Part shown: positions 13,201-23,215 of the stretch, piece after piece
Layout of the letters: every line of letters begins with the position of its first letter
How positions within the stretch are numbered: position 1 is the stretch's first letter
Source of the DNA: Limnephilus marmoratus
Taxonomy: Eukaryota; Arthropoda; Insecta; Trichoptera; Limnephilidae
Assembly (NCBI GenBank): GCA_917880885.1
Contig: OU862917.1
Coordinates: forward strand, 24,726,104-24,790,103
Reading direction: 5' to 3'
Length of the DNA: 64,000 bases
Program-made: the position numbers and the translations under genes
Notes under the pieces: generated by a model
Told to the model about the DNA's origin: nothing
Seen by the model: the letters and a program-made list of their open reading frames with translations, nothing else
The model's database searches: none

Positions 13201-15505
13201 TAACTTCGACATTGTGATCGAGGTTTTCCTTTTTTTTCGTTTCCTAGCTAATGGATTCCTATCGGCCCTTTTTGAGAAAAGACTCTGATGATGAAAAAAA
13301 CCCTTCAAATATCTGTCTATTTAAAATTCACTTCGGTATTTCGCTTAGTTCCTCAACCTCGTATTAATTACTGTTTTATTTCATTCGCCTTCGAGAGGTG
13401 ATTCATCAAATAACAAATCAGATATTTAATTTTATTGTCCGGAATTAGGTAAATTATTATTTATTCTCAATATTTTAATATCACTTTAGAATTAATAACC
13501 GTAGATACGCACGTTTTCCAAGTGTACGAATTATTATCACTACTGTTTATTACAATTTCGTTATTCAATTCACAAAGGATTTTTAACCGCTTTATTATTG
13601 AACCACTGTAGTTTAAACGTGACTCGAACAATTCGTTATTGTTATTTATTTTACATATGTCATGTTATTTAAAGTAAGGTTAAAGTTTTAATTATTATAT
13701 CACCTATAGTTAATTTTAAAATCGCGTGTTATATTTTCTTTTATCCGGTAATTTGATTTATTTTAAGACACTGGATTTTTGTTAAATGTTATAAAACCAC
13801 TAAATATAAGTTGTAAGAAAGAACCCCGAATGTCAATTAATTCCTATTTACTGACTTTAAACACTTTCATTATAAAACACCCGAACTTTCGCGAAGTATT
13901 ATTTAGGCACTTTTCCGGACTCTCCGTTGATCGTCTTTGAAATTTTTATTCCTCAATTTTAAAGGGAAAATAAAAAACTGAATTTACTATTTTTTTGCAA
14001 ACACTTGTAGACATTTTTCAACTCTACTAGAAGCACTAGTTTACTAGTCTTCTTCGCGCACCTTTACATTTTTCTTGATCGCGCACTTCCCGTTATTTCA
14101 TCCGAACTCTCCCTCAATCTCCCAACGAATTCCCTTTCTTTATCAAACCATGGTCTTTTAAAAACTTTTTAGAGCTCTCCTTTCATAGAAAAATCACCCC
14201 TGATCGCCCAGACTTTCATAGGAAAAGGACCAAATTCGGTTCCTCCGTATATGACCTTTTGTCAAATCTCTGCTAATTCCCTATCTCATGTCTTAGAACC
14301 AAATTAGTTTAGTGTCTCTCTCTCGTAAAAAATCACATAAATTTTCTCATTGACAGGTATTTATATTAAAAATTTCATGTACTTGCTCGTAATTCATTTT
14401 TTTAATGCCTACACCATAAAAGTAATGTTTTTATTTTAGAGTAAATATTCGTATTTAACTTGTATAATTTTGTTTAGGTCGTTTCGTGTTAATGATACCC
14501 TTAATTGCTTGAAATCATGTTCTATAATTTTATTTGGATAAAGTCATATCAACAAAGTGATAGCCAACCTTTTTTCTCTAGTCAAACGGTTAGCGATTCC
14601 TTCAACGGTTCTCACGCATTTCCCAGTGTCAGGCTACGTTAAGCATCTTTTCCTGTGATTTGATTTAATTGTAGAGTGACCAAAATGTACCGTGGCCTTT
14701 GATATGCAATATTTTCAATATCCTGTTTATCGTGAATAGTGTTGTCAGATCAGAGTAATCCTTATATCGGTACCTATTAAAGTCAATTTAAGTAGTTCCA
14801 ATCAGTTTTCTTTTGAGATATTTGGCTCTAATAACTTCGTTTCACCATTCCATTTCCATATCAATAGATTTTCCCACTTTTTCAGGTTATTATATTCAGT
14901 TTGTGAAAATTTTCGAGATTCTACCCGTTTTTTGTGATCATTCCAGATCGGTTTTAATTAAATCGACCCCTGGGACCATTCATGTTACGTTTTCCGTGCC
15001 CTTATTGATGATTTTTCATTTACTTATTTTCAACATTTCCGCCTAAGATTTTCTTGTTTCCATTTGAAACGTTAGGTGCCCAAAACCTGCAGTTCTCGAT
15101 CGCGCCTTAAATAAACACGACCCGGGTCAATAATCCTTCAACTCTTTGTCTTTAGTTCTGTTTACTATTCCGTTCGTTGAACTTTCGTTCCTGTGGGAAA
15201 GAATTCAAGGCCGCTCAATCTGATCAAAGCCCACTAAAACGATACACGCCTATAATTTCTCTGATTGGTTCAAATTATTTTTAATCGCCTTATTTACTCC
15301 CTCATTGGCAGAATCCAAACTTCCTTTGTCCTCGAGATAGCTATGATATGGGGGTTCCCTCGCTCCAGTCTCTATGCAGATTTCTGTATAGTTCCCAACT
15401 GCTCGGACAGATGTCGCCGAATGTACCATTTTCTCTACATAATATTTAGAGGAAAAATTTTTTTCTTGTAGGCTTCTCGTAGGTTGAAGGTTGGCATTCA
15501 TCACA
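10221..15505 (-). repeat. Giant LTR, right copy (probable 5' LTR)
   Basis: Second copy of the 5.28-kb repeat, ending ATCACA directly before the 'agtg' target duplication at 15506-15509. On the minus strand, the core sequence next to this copy begins ACTGTTGCCGCGGACC, where a primer-binding site should lie. I could not match it to a tRNA 3' end. Confidence 0.85.
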
Positions 15506-16345
15506 AGTGTTTGAAGCATTGGCCTATATCATTAATGTAAATATTAAAAAGTAACGGTCCCAATAGAGATCCTTGAGGCACACCTGATGGGACGGTTACC
15601 CAGTCCGATTTAAAACCACCCACAACTACGACTTGACTACGGTTTGATACATAGGATGAGAGCCATCTAAGAAGGTCACCGTGGACGCCGATTTGCATAA
15701 GCTTCCGTAATAATATGTCGTGATTCACTAGGTCAAAAGCTTTGCTATAATCCGTATATATTGCGTCTACTTGTACACGTTGATCCATATTATCTTGCAA
15801 GAATTCCGTGAATGCTATTAGATTAGTTGTTGTTGATTTTCCACTCATAAACCCATGTTGGTTAACATTAAGTGAGGATTTCAAAGCGGGAAACATCTGA
15901 TCGTATATTATTTTTTCAAACACCTTGCTGAAGACACATAATTTTGAAACTGGACGATAGTTTTCAATGTCAGCTTTTTGCCCGGTTTTGAAAATGGGTG
16001 TTATGAAAGCAGTTTTCCAAGTATTAGGTACCACACCCTCTTTTAAAGAGCGATTGAATATAATGGATAATGGCTTTGACAGACTGCTTGCGCACTTCAG
16101 GATGAAAAAGGGAGGGATTAGATCTGGGCCTGCGCTTTTTTTACATTTAAGTTTTCCAGATATGTCTGCACCAGACGTTCGTCAACTTCAATACTGTGAA
16201 TAGTGGAAGAATTGTGAATGTTGTAGTTGGCTGGCATATTTTGAGAAGTTTGAACATCGTTGGTGTAAACAGAACTGAAATATTTGGAGAATAAGTTAGC
16301 AATCTCAGATCCGTTCTCAGCTTTTTCATCCCTAAGAAATATAGT
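15506..16345 (-). pseudogene. Jockey/CR1-type LINE, upstream half of the RT
   Basis: On the minus strand, from about 16345 down to 15510, this encodes the N-terminal RT region. It begins with an IANLFSKYFSSVY-like linker, then [19 protein letters not shown] (motif A) and [17 protein letters not shown] (motif B). It stops at the giant-LTR element just before the YADD box, which lies on the other side at about 3205. The homopolymer near 16134-16141 carries a frameshift between KKAQ and the expected SAGPDLIPP frame. The copy was therefore already decaying or 5'-truncated before the insertion. The 5' boundary near 16345 is approximate. Confidence 0.85.
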
Positions 16346-17138
16346 ATATATCCAAGTAGGCACTGTGAAGTAACCGGCCCATGATGAAATAATAAAAGAA
16401 CTTCCACAGAACTTGAATTTTAACTTTGAAATTTCACGAATTGTTAAAATTCTGTAAGACAAACGTAAGTACCCAATATTTATATGTTTAAAAGTTGTAT
16501 TCAAACTGGGAATAACCAGTATATTTTGGCTTATTGTCCTGCTTGAGTATTTATGTTGGCCAGTGTGGTACTTATTCAGATATGTATTTTAAAAAAAGTT
16601 TAAATACAAGGTTTTTTACGAAAGTTTTCTTATGTCTGAGTTTTAACCGGAAATTTCAGCACTGTCTTAAGTACTCTTTTTTGGAATGTATTTAACTTGC
16701 GACAGTGCTAAAGATTGTTTGGAATTATCTTTTTTATGTGATTACTAGTTTGCAAAACGGAACAAGGGTCCCAACTGCCCACATTCAGTGAGAAGGAAGT
16801 GGGGAAGGGAAGGAATATTGTGAGAGGAGGGTTGTGAAGTGCCTGGTTATTCAAGTCTGATCACCGAACACGATTAAGCCATTTCAAGTAAATTTAGTTA
16901 AAGTTTTAAGTTAACTGTAAAACAACAAGACTGCTAATGTTCGTTTTTATGCAATATTTATTAATAGTTCGCTTAAGAAAAAGATTTCGAAAATACTTAT
17001 ATCTCTGCCTAATTAGAGTGGTAAAACTAGAACTGTTACATTGTAAAAATACCACACAACGTGATCTTAATTTGTGTGCACGCGATGCGAACTGGCGAAC
17101 TAGATTCTTATTAATAAAATGTCTCGTCGGCGTATGTG
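16346..17138. other. Intergenic sequence upstream of the tRNA
   Basis: No supported gene. Small overlapping frames on both strands at 16906-17173 look random. Upstream sequence has little effect on tRNA transcription by RNA polymerase III, so no promoter is called. Confidence 0.4.
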
Positions 17139-17211
17139 GTTTCCGTGGTGTAGTGGTTATCACATCCGCCTAACACGCGGAAGGCCCCCGGTTCGATCCC
17201 GGGCGGAAACA
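17139..17211 (+). tRNA. tRNA-Val (AAC)
   Basis: A 73-nt cloverleaf. The acceptor stem GTTTCCG pairs with CGGAAAC, followed by discriminator A. The A box is TGGTGTAGTGGTTAT. The anticodon stem TCCGC/GCGGA encloses the loop CTAACAC with anticodon AAC. The T arm CCCGG-TTCGATC-CCGGG supplies a perfect B box. No intron, and CCA is not encoded, as expected for a nuclear tRNA. All stems are intact, so it is probably functional. Confidence 0.95.
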
Positions 17212-17214
17212 TAG

Positions 17215-17325
17215 CTTTTTGTTTTTTTTTTAAACGTATCTTTACAGGATTTTATAAAACAAGCGTAACCCTTTTTGTTTTTTTTTAAACGTATCTTTAC
17301 AGGATTTTATAAAACAAGCGTAACC
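17215..17325 (+). repeat. 55-bp tandem duplication of the tRNA terminator region
   Basis: The segment starting CTTTTTGTTTTTTTTT and ending AACAAGCGTAACC occurs twice, head to tail, about 55 bp apart. The downstream copy could act as a backup terminator. Confidence 0.85.
17216..17231 (+). terminator. RNA polymerase III T-tract terminator
   Basis: TTTTT followed by G and ten more T residues begins five bases after the tRNA discriminator base, the expected position for a pol III terminator. Confidence 0.8.
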
Positions 17326-17555
17326 TGTGATAAATCACGGAATATTTTATTTATGATGTGAAGCTGAGAATATTTACGAAATATTTGCCTCAGAAACGCC
17401 TTTCAAAAACGAATAATGAAATTTTCCTTCGTAAGTTTCATCAAATTTTTATAATATCGTGGAATTCGTGAAAAATCACGGAATATTTTTATTGTGAAGC
17501 TGAGAGTATTTACGAAATATTTGCCTCAGATGCCTTTCAAAAACAAATTTGACAT
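17326..17555 (+). repeat. Diverged tandem duplication, about 140-bp period
   Basis: The words AATCACGGAATATTTT, GTATTTACGAAATATTTG and GCCTTTCAAAAAC recur in the same order near 17332 and 17474. Non-coding. Confidence 0.7.
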
Positions 17556-18054
17556 TTTTCTTTATGATATAATTATGTGTTTTGTTGACAAATTGGAGAG
17601 ATTATCAGAAATTTACATATCGAATGAACACCGATACTACCCTTGAAAACCAGAAAATCTGTTAAAAATTTAAACAAAAGAAATACACGTGATATATAGA
17701 ATTCTCATTTAATTATTACTAGTATAAAATTATCTGACGTGAATAATCGCACGCAGTAATGTTCACTTCACGCACCGACAACCGAAATTAGTATTTTTGA
17801 TGATTTGTGTAATTTAAAAGCCAAGCAAGATTTTACAATAAAAACATAGTTCTTTTAAAAGTTTAGGAGTCGCACTTAATGTTTTAAATATTTAAGGTTT
17901 GTGAAATATTTAAATTTTTTTTCATTATTTTTATTGTTAATTAAAAAAATATATTGTTGCACTTTTTTTTCCTTTTTTTGTAATTTTTTTTTTTTTTACA
18001 AAATATTATATTATTTCTTCTAACACAGCAAACTTATTTTGTCGCACCATTTTG

Positions 18055-18133
18055 ATTTAAATTAATAAATTACTCCGTATTTACCACTTTTATAATAAAA
18101 GTGGTAAAAACGGAGTAATTTATTAATTTAAAT
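18055..18133. repeat. Long hairpin, 38-bp arms
   Basis: Arms 18055-18092 and 18096-18133 are inverse complements with one mismatch and a 3-nt loop. The core words are TTACTCCG and CCACTTTTA. It is a very compact palindromic MITE or hairpin relic. Confidence 0.85.
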
Positions 18134-20105
18134 ATTATATTATTGATGTTTTACCTTATTGTCCATCTTATCAGAAAAGAAGAGCTCCTGTGGATGATAA
18201 CAGAGCCACGATTCTTTTGATGTGTTTTATATTACATTTTGCATAACATATATTTTTTTAAATGGTTCCAATTTATTAATTGGTTCTGATTGGTTCATAA
18301 AAGAGCTCGACTCAGAAGGGAGATTATTGTAGAATGTAAAAATTTTACATCTTACGAATATATCTAATATAAATAAAATAAATTTCTCTTCTGAAACTAC
18401 TATAATATTATTCTTCTGCACATTTTCTGAAATTTGATATAAAAATTGGTATTATTTTATTTTTTATTTAATAATAACAAAAAAGCTGACCTTTTTGAAC
18501 AGTAATATATATTTTTTAAAGGAGTCGTGTCAAAACGTTAAATACTATTTATGTGCATATTATCGATCGAATGCCCACGTGTTTAAATAAAAAACTCATA
18601 TTTCATTGATTTCTTATTAATTTTTTTAGTTCATCACAATTCCTCTTTTACTTATATCAGTTCGAATTTGAATAAAATCACTTCCTCAAAGATACTATTG
18701 ATATTCATTAAAATTAAATTGTAAATATTGGAAAAATGTAAGAATATGCACTTTATCAGAATTGTTTATATCGGGTATATTTTTGTGTATTTTTGTATTA
18801 TTGTCCTAAATTTCAATTTGTCGTTATTTTATTGGTCAATGACATAAATATCCTTATCACTGTCATAAATGAATTTATAAAGACTAAAATTAAAATCAAA
18901 ATTACAAATTTTTAAGGATACTTTTCGAAAATTTTGTAATAATATTTAGATGCTTTCAGCTATGATTTTAAAGCTACTTGCGAAAAATAATAAAATCCTT
19001 CGAATTGCAAAATCACCACACCTACAATCTAACCCAAGCATATTCTCATTACCTAACTTACGTTTTTTCTACTTGAATGAAGTGATTCTGCTTCATTTTA
19101 ATACCAAAGCTGTTAAATTTATTTTTGTTTCCGCCTTTCTTTTGGTCATTTCCTTTTCACCGTGACGATATCCCACCGTCTTAGGAATCCATTCCCCCAG
19201 AATCCTGCAGCTGTTATCCTCGCATCAAGCAATCCTCCGTCCCGTTCTCCTTCCCGCTCCCAATCCACCGGCCCCGGTCTCCGGTCATGCAGCCCTTCAG
19301 CTAACAGCTGAGGGGAACTATTGCGTCAGCTTAAACTTTACGGCGGCTGTAAGTGCCCGGCGTGTTATCCCACAATTTCAATTTATTTCTCAGTTCGGTC
19401 TCGACCGTTCCAGGGCAGGCTTGGGCAGTTCTGGCCGTTCAGTCTGTTATTCTGGAAAATCTGCAACGTTGCAGTTTTCAAGTTCTCAACTTCATCTATA
19501 AAGTTTTCTAGTGCCCTATTGGTTTTCCCATAAACCAAATGCAACGCTCGGTTTGGCTTGGATTGGGCATTATCAACATTTTTGATAGCAACCCATCAAA
19601 TAATATCATCATGAAATTCATTAGAAATTAGTAATAAAAAAATCGTACACCTTAGAATTAAATACTGTCTTTTGCTAGGTTCCGTTTTTTCTTTTCTCGG
19701 TTATGTTGACTCTTTTTCTTACTCTACGGTCCGAATTTGAAAAAGTTTTGACGATACTCTTACAAATAAAGGCCCGTGGACGATCAAACAAGAAAATTTT
19801 GAAAAATTATTTAAATTATTGATTTTTCACGCTTTATGGGCCATATGCATATTTGGGCTAAGTATAATTTATTTTTTACGGTTATTTACAATTTTTCAAG
19901 TAAGTTCACACAGACTGTTAGTTTTATCTGAATTGACCATTGAATACGTGTTTATGAAATTCAGTTCGGCTGGGAAAAGGTTTGTTATCAAAAAGACACA
20001 GACCGCGCATCGGAGCGAATTAGTTAAATTCGCTGCTTTTCACGCATTAGTCGTCATTCCGGTACCATGTGCGCTATCCCGTAGTTTCAATAAACATCTC
20101 AAGTT
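18134..20105. other. Intergenic sequence with a GC-rich island at 19165-19470
   Basis: AT-rich apart from a roughly 300-bp island of balanced composition around 19165-19470 with several CCG/CGG words. Open frames of 64-99 codons at 18227, 18950, 19321 and 19819 show no recognisable motif. The island could be an exon remnant or an old repeat. Confidence 0.4.
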
Positions 20106-20167
20106 ATTTTTGTTTTGAAGAGTTTTAATTTTCCATGTACATTTGTTACTTTAATATTAAAATTGTA

Positions 20168-20208
20168 GATTCCGGTTTCGACACATCCGTATCATTAACA
20201 AGCAAACT
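20168..20208 (-). ncRNA. Degenerate hammerhead-ribozyme-like motif (left arm)
   Basis: The minus strand reads TTAATGA, a short stem-loop, then GAAACCGGAATC. This resembles the CUGANGA...GAAA core found in Penelope-like elements, but core residues corresponding to C3 and G5 are changed. Probably inactive. Confidence 0.4.
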
Positions 20209-20382
20209 TAAAACTAACTTAAAAATTCTATACAAGTACAAAAAATAATTAGGCGGGGGTAGTGGGAGTGGGAATTTGGTGGAGGGGGAGAACGGTGGGA
20301 GGAGTCAAAATTACATGGAAACATCGTAAGTAGAGGGGATTTACATGGTGCTATTATTTTATTAACTAAATTAATTTTCGAT

Positions 20383-20563
20383 TCAATTTTTTTTGTTAAT
20401 TTCTAAAGTTTCTAAAGCGCACAAATTAAAATATGATTTTACATTGCAATGTTTAAACTTAGTTTTTTCTTTTTTGAAGCAATGACCTGCCTCTATTAGA
20501 TGGTTAGCAAACTCGGAGTAGTTATTATTTCGTAAACAAAGTTCATGTTCCCTGATTCTAGTA
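20383..20563 (-). pseudogene. Penelope-like GIY-YIG endonuclease, C-terminal fragment
   Basis: The minus frame reads TRIREHE, then SEFANHLIEAGHCF and ETLEINKK before a stop. This matches the tail of the GIY-YIG endonuclease domain of Penelope-like elements: the R-x3-E region, the S-x-F-A-x-H-L-x5-H block and the closing L-E-x2-E-I. The GIY and YIG motifs and the whole RT are missing. The open frame continues into the spacer to 20619 by chance. The assignment is inferred from motif order. Confidence 0.7.
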
Positions 20564-20600
20564 GAACCAGGGAACTGGATCAGGGAATCACTTAGGGAAT

Positions 20601-20781
20601 TACTAGAATCAGGGAACATGAACTTTGTTTACGAAATAATAACTACTCCGAGTTTGCTAACCATTTAATAGAGGCAGGTCATAGCTTCAAAAAGAAAAAA
20701 ACTAAGTTTAAACATTGCAATGTAAATTCATATTTTAATTTGTGCACTTTAGAAACTTTAGAAATTAACAAAAAAAATTGA
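20601..20781 (+). pseudogene. Penelope-like GIY-YIG endonuclease fragment, second arm
   Basis: Mirror copy of the minus-strand fragment on the left arm, read on the plus strand and ending at the stop codon 20779-20781. A few substitutions separate it from the left arm, for example the GHCF residue changed to GHSF. The RT and catalytic N-terminus are missing. Confidence 0.65.
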
Positions 20782-20957
20782 ATCGAAAATTAATTTAGTT
20801 AATAAAATAATAGCACCATGTAAATCCTCTCTACTTACGATCTTTTCATGTAATTTTGACTCCTCCCACCGTTCCCCCCTCCACCAAATTCCCCATTCCC
20901 ACTACCCACGCCTAATTAATTTTTGTACTTGTATAGAATTTTTAAGTTAGTTTTAAG

Positions 20958-20996
20958 TTTGCTCGTTAACGATACGGACGTGTCGAAACCGGAATC
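20958..20996 (+). ncRNA. Degenerate hammerhead-ribozyme-like motif (right arm)
   Basis: The plus strand reads TTAACGA, TACGGACGTGTC, then GAAACCGGAATC, the mirror of the left-arm motif. The first box departs from CUGANGA at several positions, so activity is unlikely. Confidence 0.4.
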
Positions 20997-21057
20997 TACA
21001 ATTTAAAATTAAAGTAACAAATGTACATGGAAAATTAAAACTCTTCAAAACAAAAAT

Positions 21058-21984
21058 GTCTAGAAATTGTTACTAGTCAATGCCCAAGAAATTCAAAAAA
21101 CTCTCAATTTATCCTTGATTATCCATTTTAACAAGAATGTTCTGAAGTGTAGGATACCATGTTATTCAGCAAGCACATTAGGGATGTTATTGATTTAAAT
21201 TTTCAGCAATTTAGTTGAACTTTGTTTCCACACTGGTTGGAGTATAGTTTCAACATATCTACTAGTACACCAAATCATTTTATATATTTATCGGTATTTG
21301 CGATTCCTGTGAACCTTACGTACATTGTCAGCAATATAGTTTGATACGTACTAAACTTGGTAAGGTAAGCCAGAGCAGGGAGTTGTTCAGCAGCCTATCT
21401 TCAGGTAAGCAGATAACTACATCTGCTAACATAAAGCCTTTTGATTACACGACTTCATCAAATCAAGTTATTTAACCATCTCGTTACTAAAAAGCTACTC
21501 TAACAAATATTTCGAGATAAAACAGCACCCTGCTAGTTTATATTTTGATACCAGCAATAAATACTGTTGCTAACGTCAGCGCAAATCAGTTGTCTATTTT
21601 TTTGTAAATTACTCACCTCCATCTCTGACGTAGTATGTACGTAATTGATTACGAGAGTAAAGTGAACGAATTTATGTCAAGTTGCAATGTGAGCATTTTA
21701 CCTGGGGTGGTTGTGACGTAGAAAGCTTTTTCCCGTGCCTTATGTAATATGAACCATCCATGGACGATCTATTTTGTTTATAGCTGATTATTTTATAAAA
21801 GCGAAAGCTTTTTTCTTCGGTAAAACCGATGCTGCAGTTGAGTTGTTCTGAGAAATCAATATGTACGTCAATCACTGAGCATTTTGTTACAGTTAGCTCT
21901 TGATGTTACATGTGAACAATGCACTTATGCAAAATGTCACTAAAACATACCTAAATACGTCGTTTTCCTAAAGCTCATCCTCAT
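21058..21984. other. Intergenic sequence, nothing recognised
   Basis: No supported gene, RNA or repeat boundary was seen between the Penelope fold-back and the next RepA copy. Confidence 0.4.
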
Positions 21985-22480
21985 CGTATAATTGGGGAGG
22001 CGGGTATGGGTACCGCCGCCCGGGGAATCATTTGCTGGATAACCAACACCTCTGCCATACGTCACCCCCAGTGGTTCGCTACGTTTGGTGACTAAGCAAG
22101 GATACCCTAGTTGATATGTGGGTTTGTTTTTATGAACCTTGGCGGCGTATGTGTCTGCCCACGAACTGCGCGGCAGGCCGGATCGTGAGGAACTGGTCAA
22201 GGGTGACCTTTTGACCACTCCAACAGGACTCTCTCGGAACATCGCCTTACACCGCGGTGAGTAGGATAGATTCATAGGTATCTTGGACAAATTGACCCCA
22301 GATTCCTATCCACCCCTCGTAGCTTTTTCCTTCCCAGAACTTTTTTTCCTTAAAGACCTCCACGCAGCTTCCCCAAAGATGACATAAGATGACATGAGCC
22401 CCATAATTTCTGAGGGGAAATTATTTTCTCAGTGCCTCCTGTGTGGAGCTAAAGTAAAAAAAAACAGGGTTGTTCATCAG
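21985..22480 (+). repeat. RepA family copy 1, with hairpin tail
   Basis: A full-looking member of a dispersed family. It shares with 24465-24835, 33747-34780, 45355-45660 and 45665-46060 the words TGGTTCGCTACGTTTGG, TCTGCCCAC and ACTCTCTCGGAAC-like blocks. It ends in CTCCACGCAG...CTGTGTGGAG plus an A-run. No conserved reading frame is convincing, so I treat it as a SINE-like element. Confidence 0.7.
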
Positions 22481-22555
22481 GATTGTATAAAAAATAAAAA
22501 CACATTGATGGAGGTTTTGGTTGAACCGAAACAGGTTGGTTACATTTAAGGTTTA

Positions 22556-23215
22556 TTTATTTTATTTATTAGAGATAATATATTACAAAATTATTACATA
22601 AAATTTATAATACACTACTCCCAAAGAGTTTAATAAAACTCATTTCGGGAAGGACAACATTATACATCTACAGGAAAATTATTTTTACATAAGAACACTG
22701 AAATCAATGAACAATACATAGATTTTTAAATGGACTAGACACACTTGATACAGGTAATTGAAGAATATATAAGAGTTACAAAGGAAGACAGATAAATTCG
22801 TCGCTGGTTAATAAAGTTGCTGAGAAAATATCCTTTTAGAGCCTTTGCCAATATTTTTTTTGTTTGATTCTGGTAGTTTTAGGACATTAGGTAATGCGTT
22901 GTATTGCGTATGTGCGATGTATTGTTAGGAGTTAATTCCAAATTTAGTTGTGTGTGTAGATGACGATAGGTGTATTTGATTTTGTGATCGTGTTTTGTGC
23001 TGGTGTATATCGGAATTAAAGGCTGGTTTAGTGTTGGTGTGTGACGACTGTTGAATTATTTGTAGGATGGCAGTGGTGATGCTATATTTTGGCAGAATGG
23101 TAAAGGGAAGAATTTGTGTCAGTGAGTATATGTCTTTGACATGCGTATCCCATGGTAGATGGTATATATTTCTTATGGCTCTATTTTGGATTACTTGTAT
23201 TTCAGATATTTACAT
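22556..23215 (-). pseudogene. Non-LTR retrotransposon C-terminus and 3' UTR
   Basis: On the minus strand, 23215 down to about 22840 encodes RAIRNIYHLPWDTHV, then TILPKYSITTAILQ, HQHKTRSQNQIH and YNALPNVLK, with one internal stop. This order is typical of the C-terminal tail of Jockey/CR1-like LINE ORF2 proteins. The 3' UTR runs to an AATAAA/TAAA tail near 22556. The rest of the element is absent (5'-truncated). Clade not resolved. Confidence 0.75.

Larger units (their letters stand above)
3226..15505 (-). mobile_element. Giant-LTR (LARD-like) retrotransposon, 12.28 kb
   Basis: Two direct repeats of about 5284 bp (3226-8509 and 10221-15505) flank a 1711-bp core. Each repeat starts TGTAATG and ends ATCACA, the TG...CA convention of LTRs. 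The insertion is bounded by the 4-bp duplication 'agtg' (3222-3225 and 15506-15509), and the disrupted LINE codons rejoin exactly without it. A purine tract (minus strand ATAGGGGGGC) lies directly upstream of the left repeat, so transcription is probably minus and the left repeat is the 3' LTR. No gag or pol frame exists anywhere in it, so it would need enzymes in trans. I saw only about eight differences between the LTRs, which suggests a very recent insertion. LARDs are known from plants; an insect example with 5.3-kb LTRs is unusual. A segmental duplication is unlikely given the target duplication. Confidence 0.85.
20106..21057. mobile_element. Penelope-like element ends in a fold-back pair
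   Basis: Inverted arms at 20106-20563 and 20601-21057 (about 458 bp each) flank a 37-bp spacer. Each arm encodes, outward from the centre, the same C-terminal protein segment and then a matching non-coding tail with a hammerhead-like motif. Both are therefore 5'-truncated copies joined head to head. Inverted, truncated arrangements are known for Penelope-like elements. Several base differences separate the arms, so this is not a recent artefact. Confidence 0.8.

Noticed and set aside
3226..15505. Segmental tandem duplication or assembly artefact instead of LTRs
   Set aside because: The repeats have TG...CA ends, a 4-bp target duplication, a purine tract, and the host LINE rejoins in frame. 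An artefact would not create these, although long reads should still confirm both copies.
19321..19533. Possible host exon in the GC-rich island near 19.2-19.5 kb
   Set aside because: The 70-codon frame has no splice context or recognisable domain that I can support.
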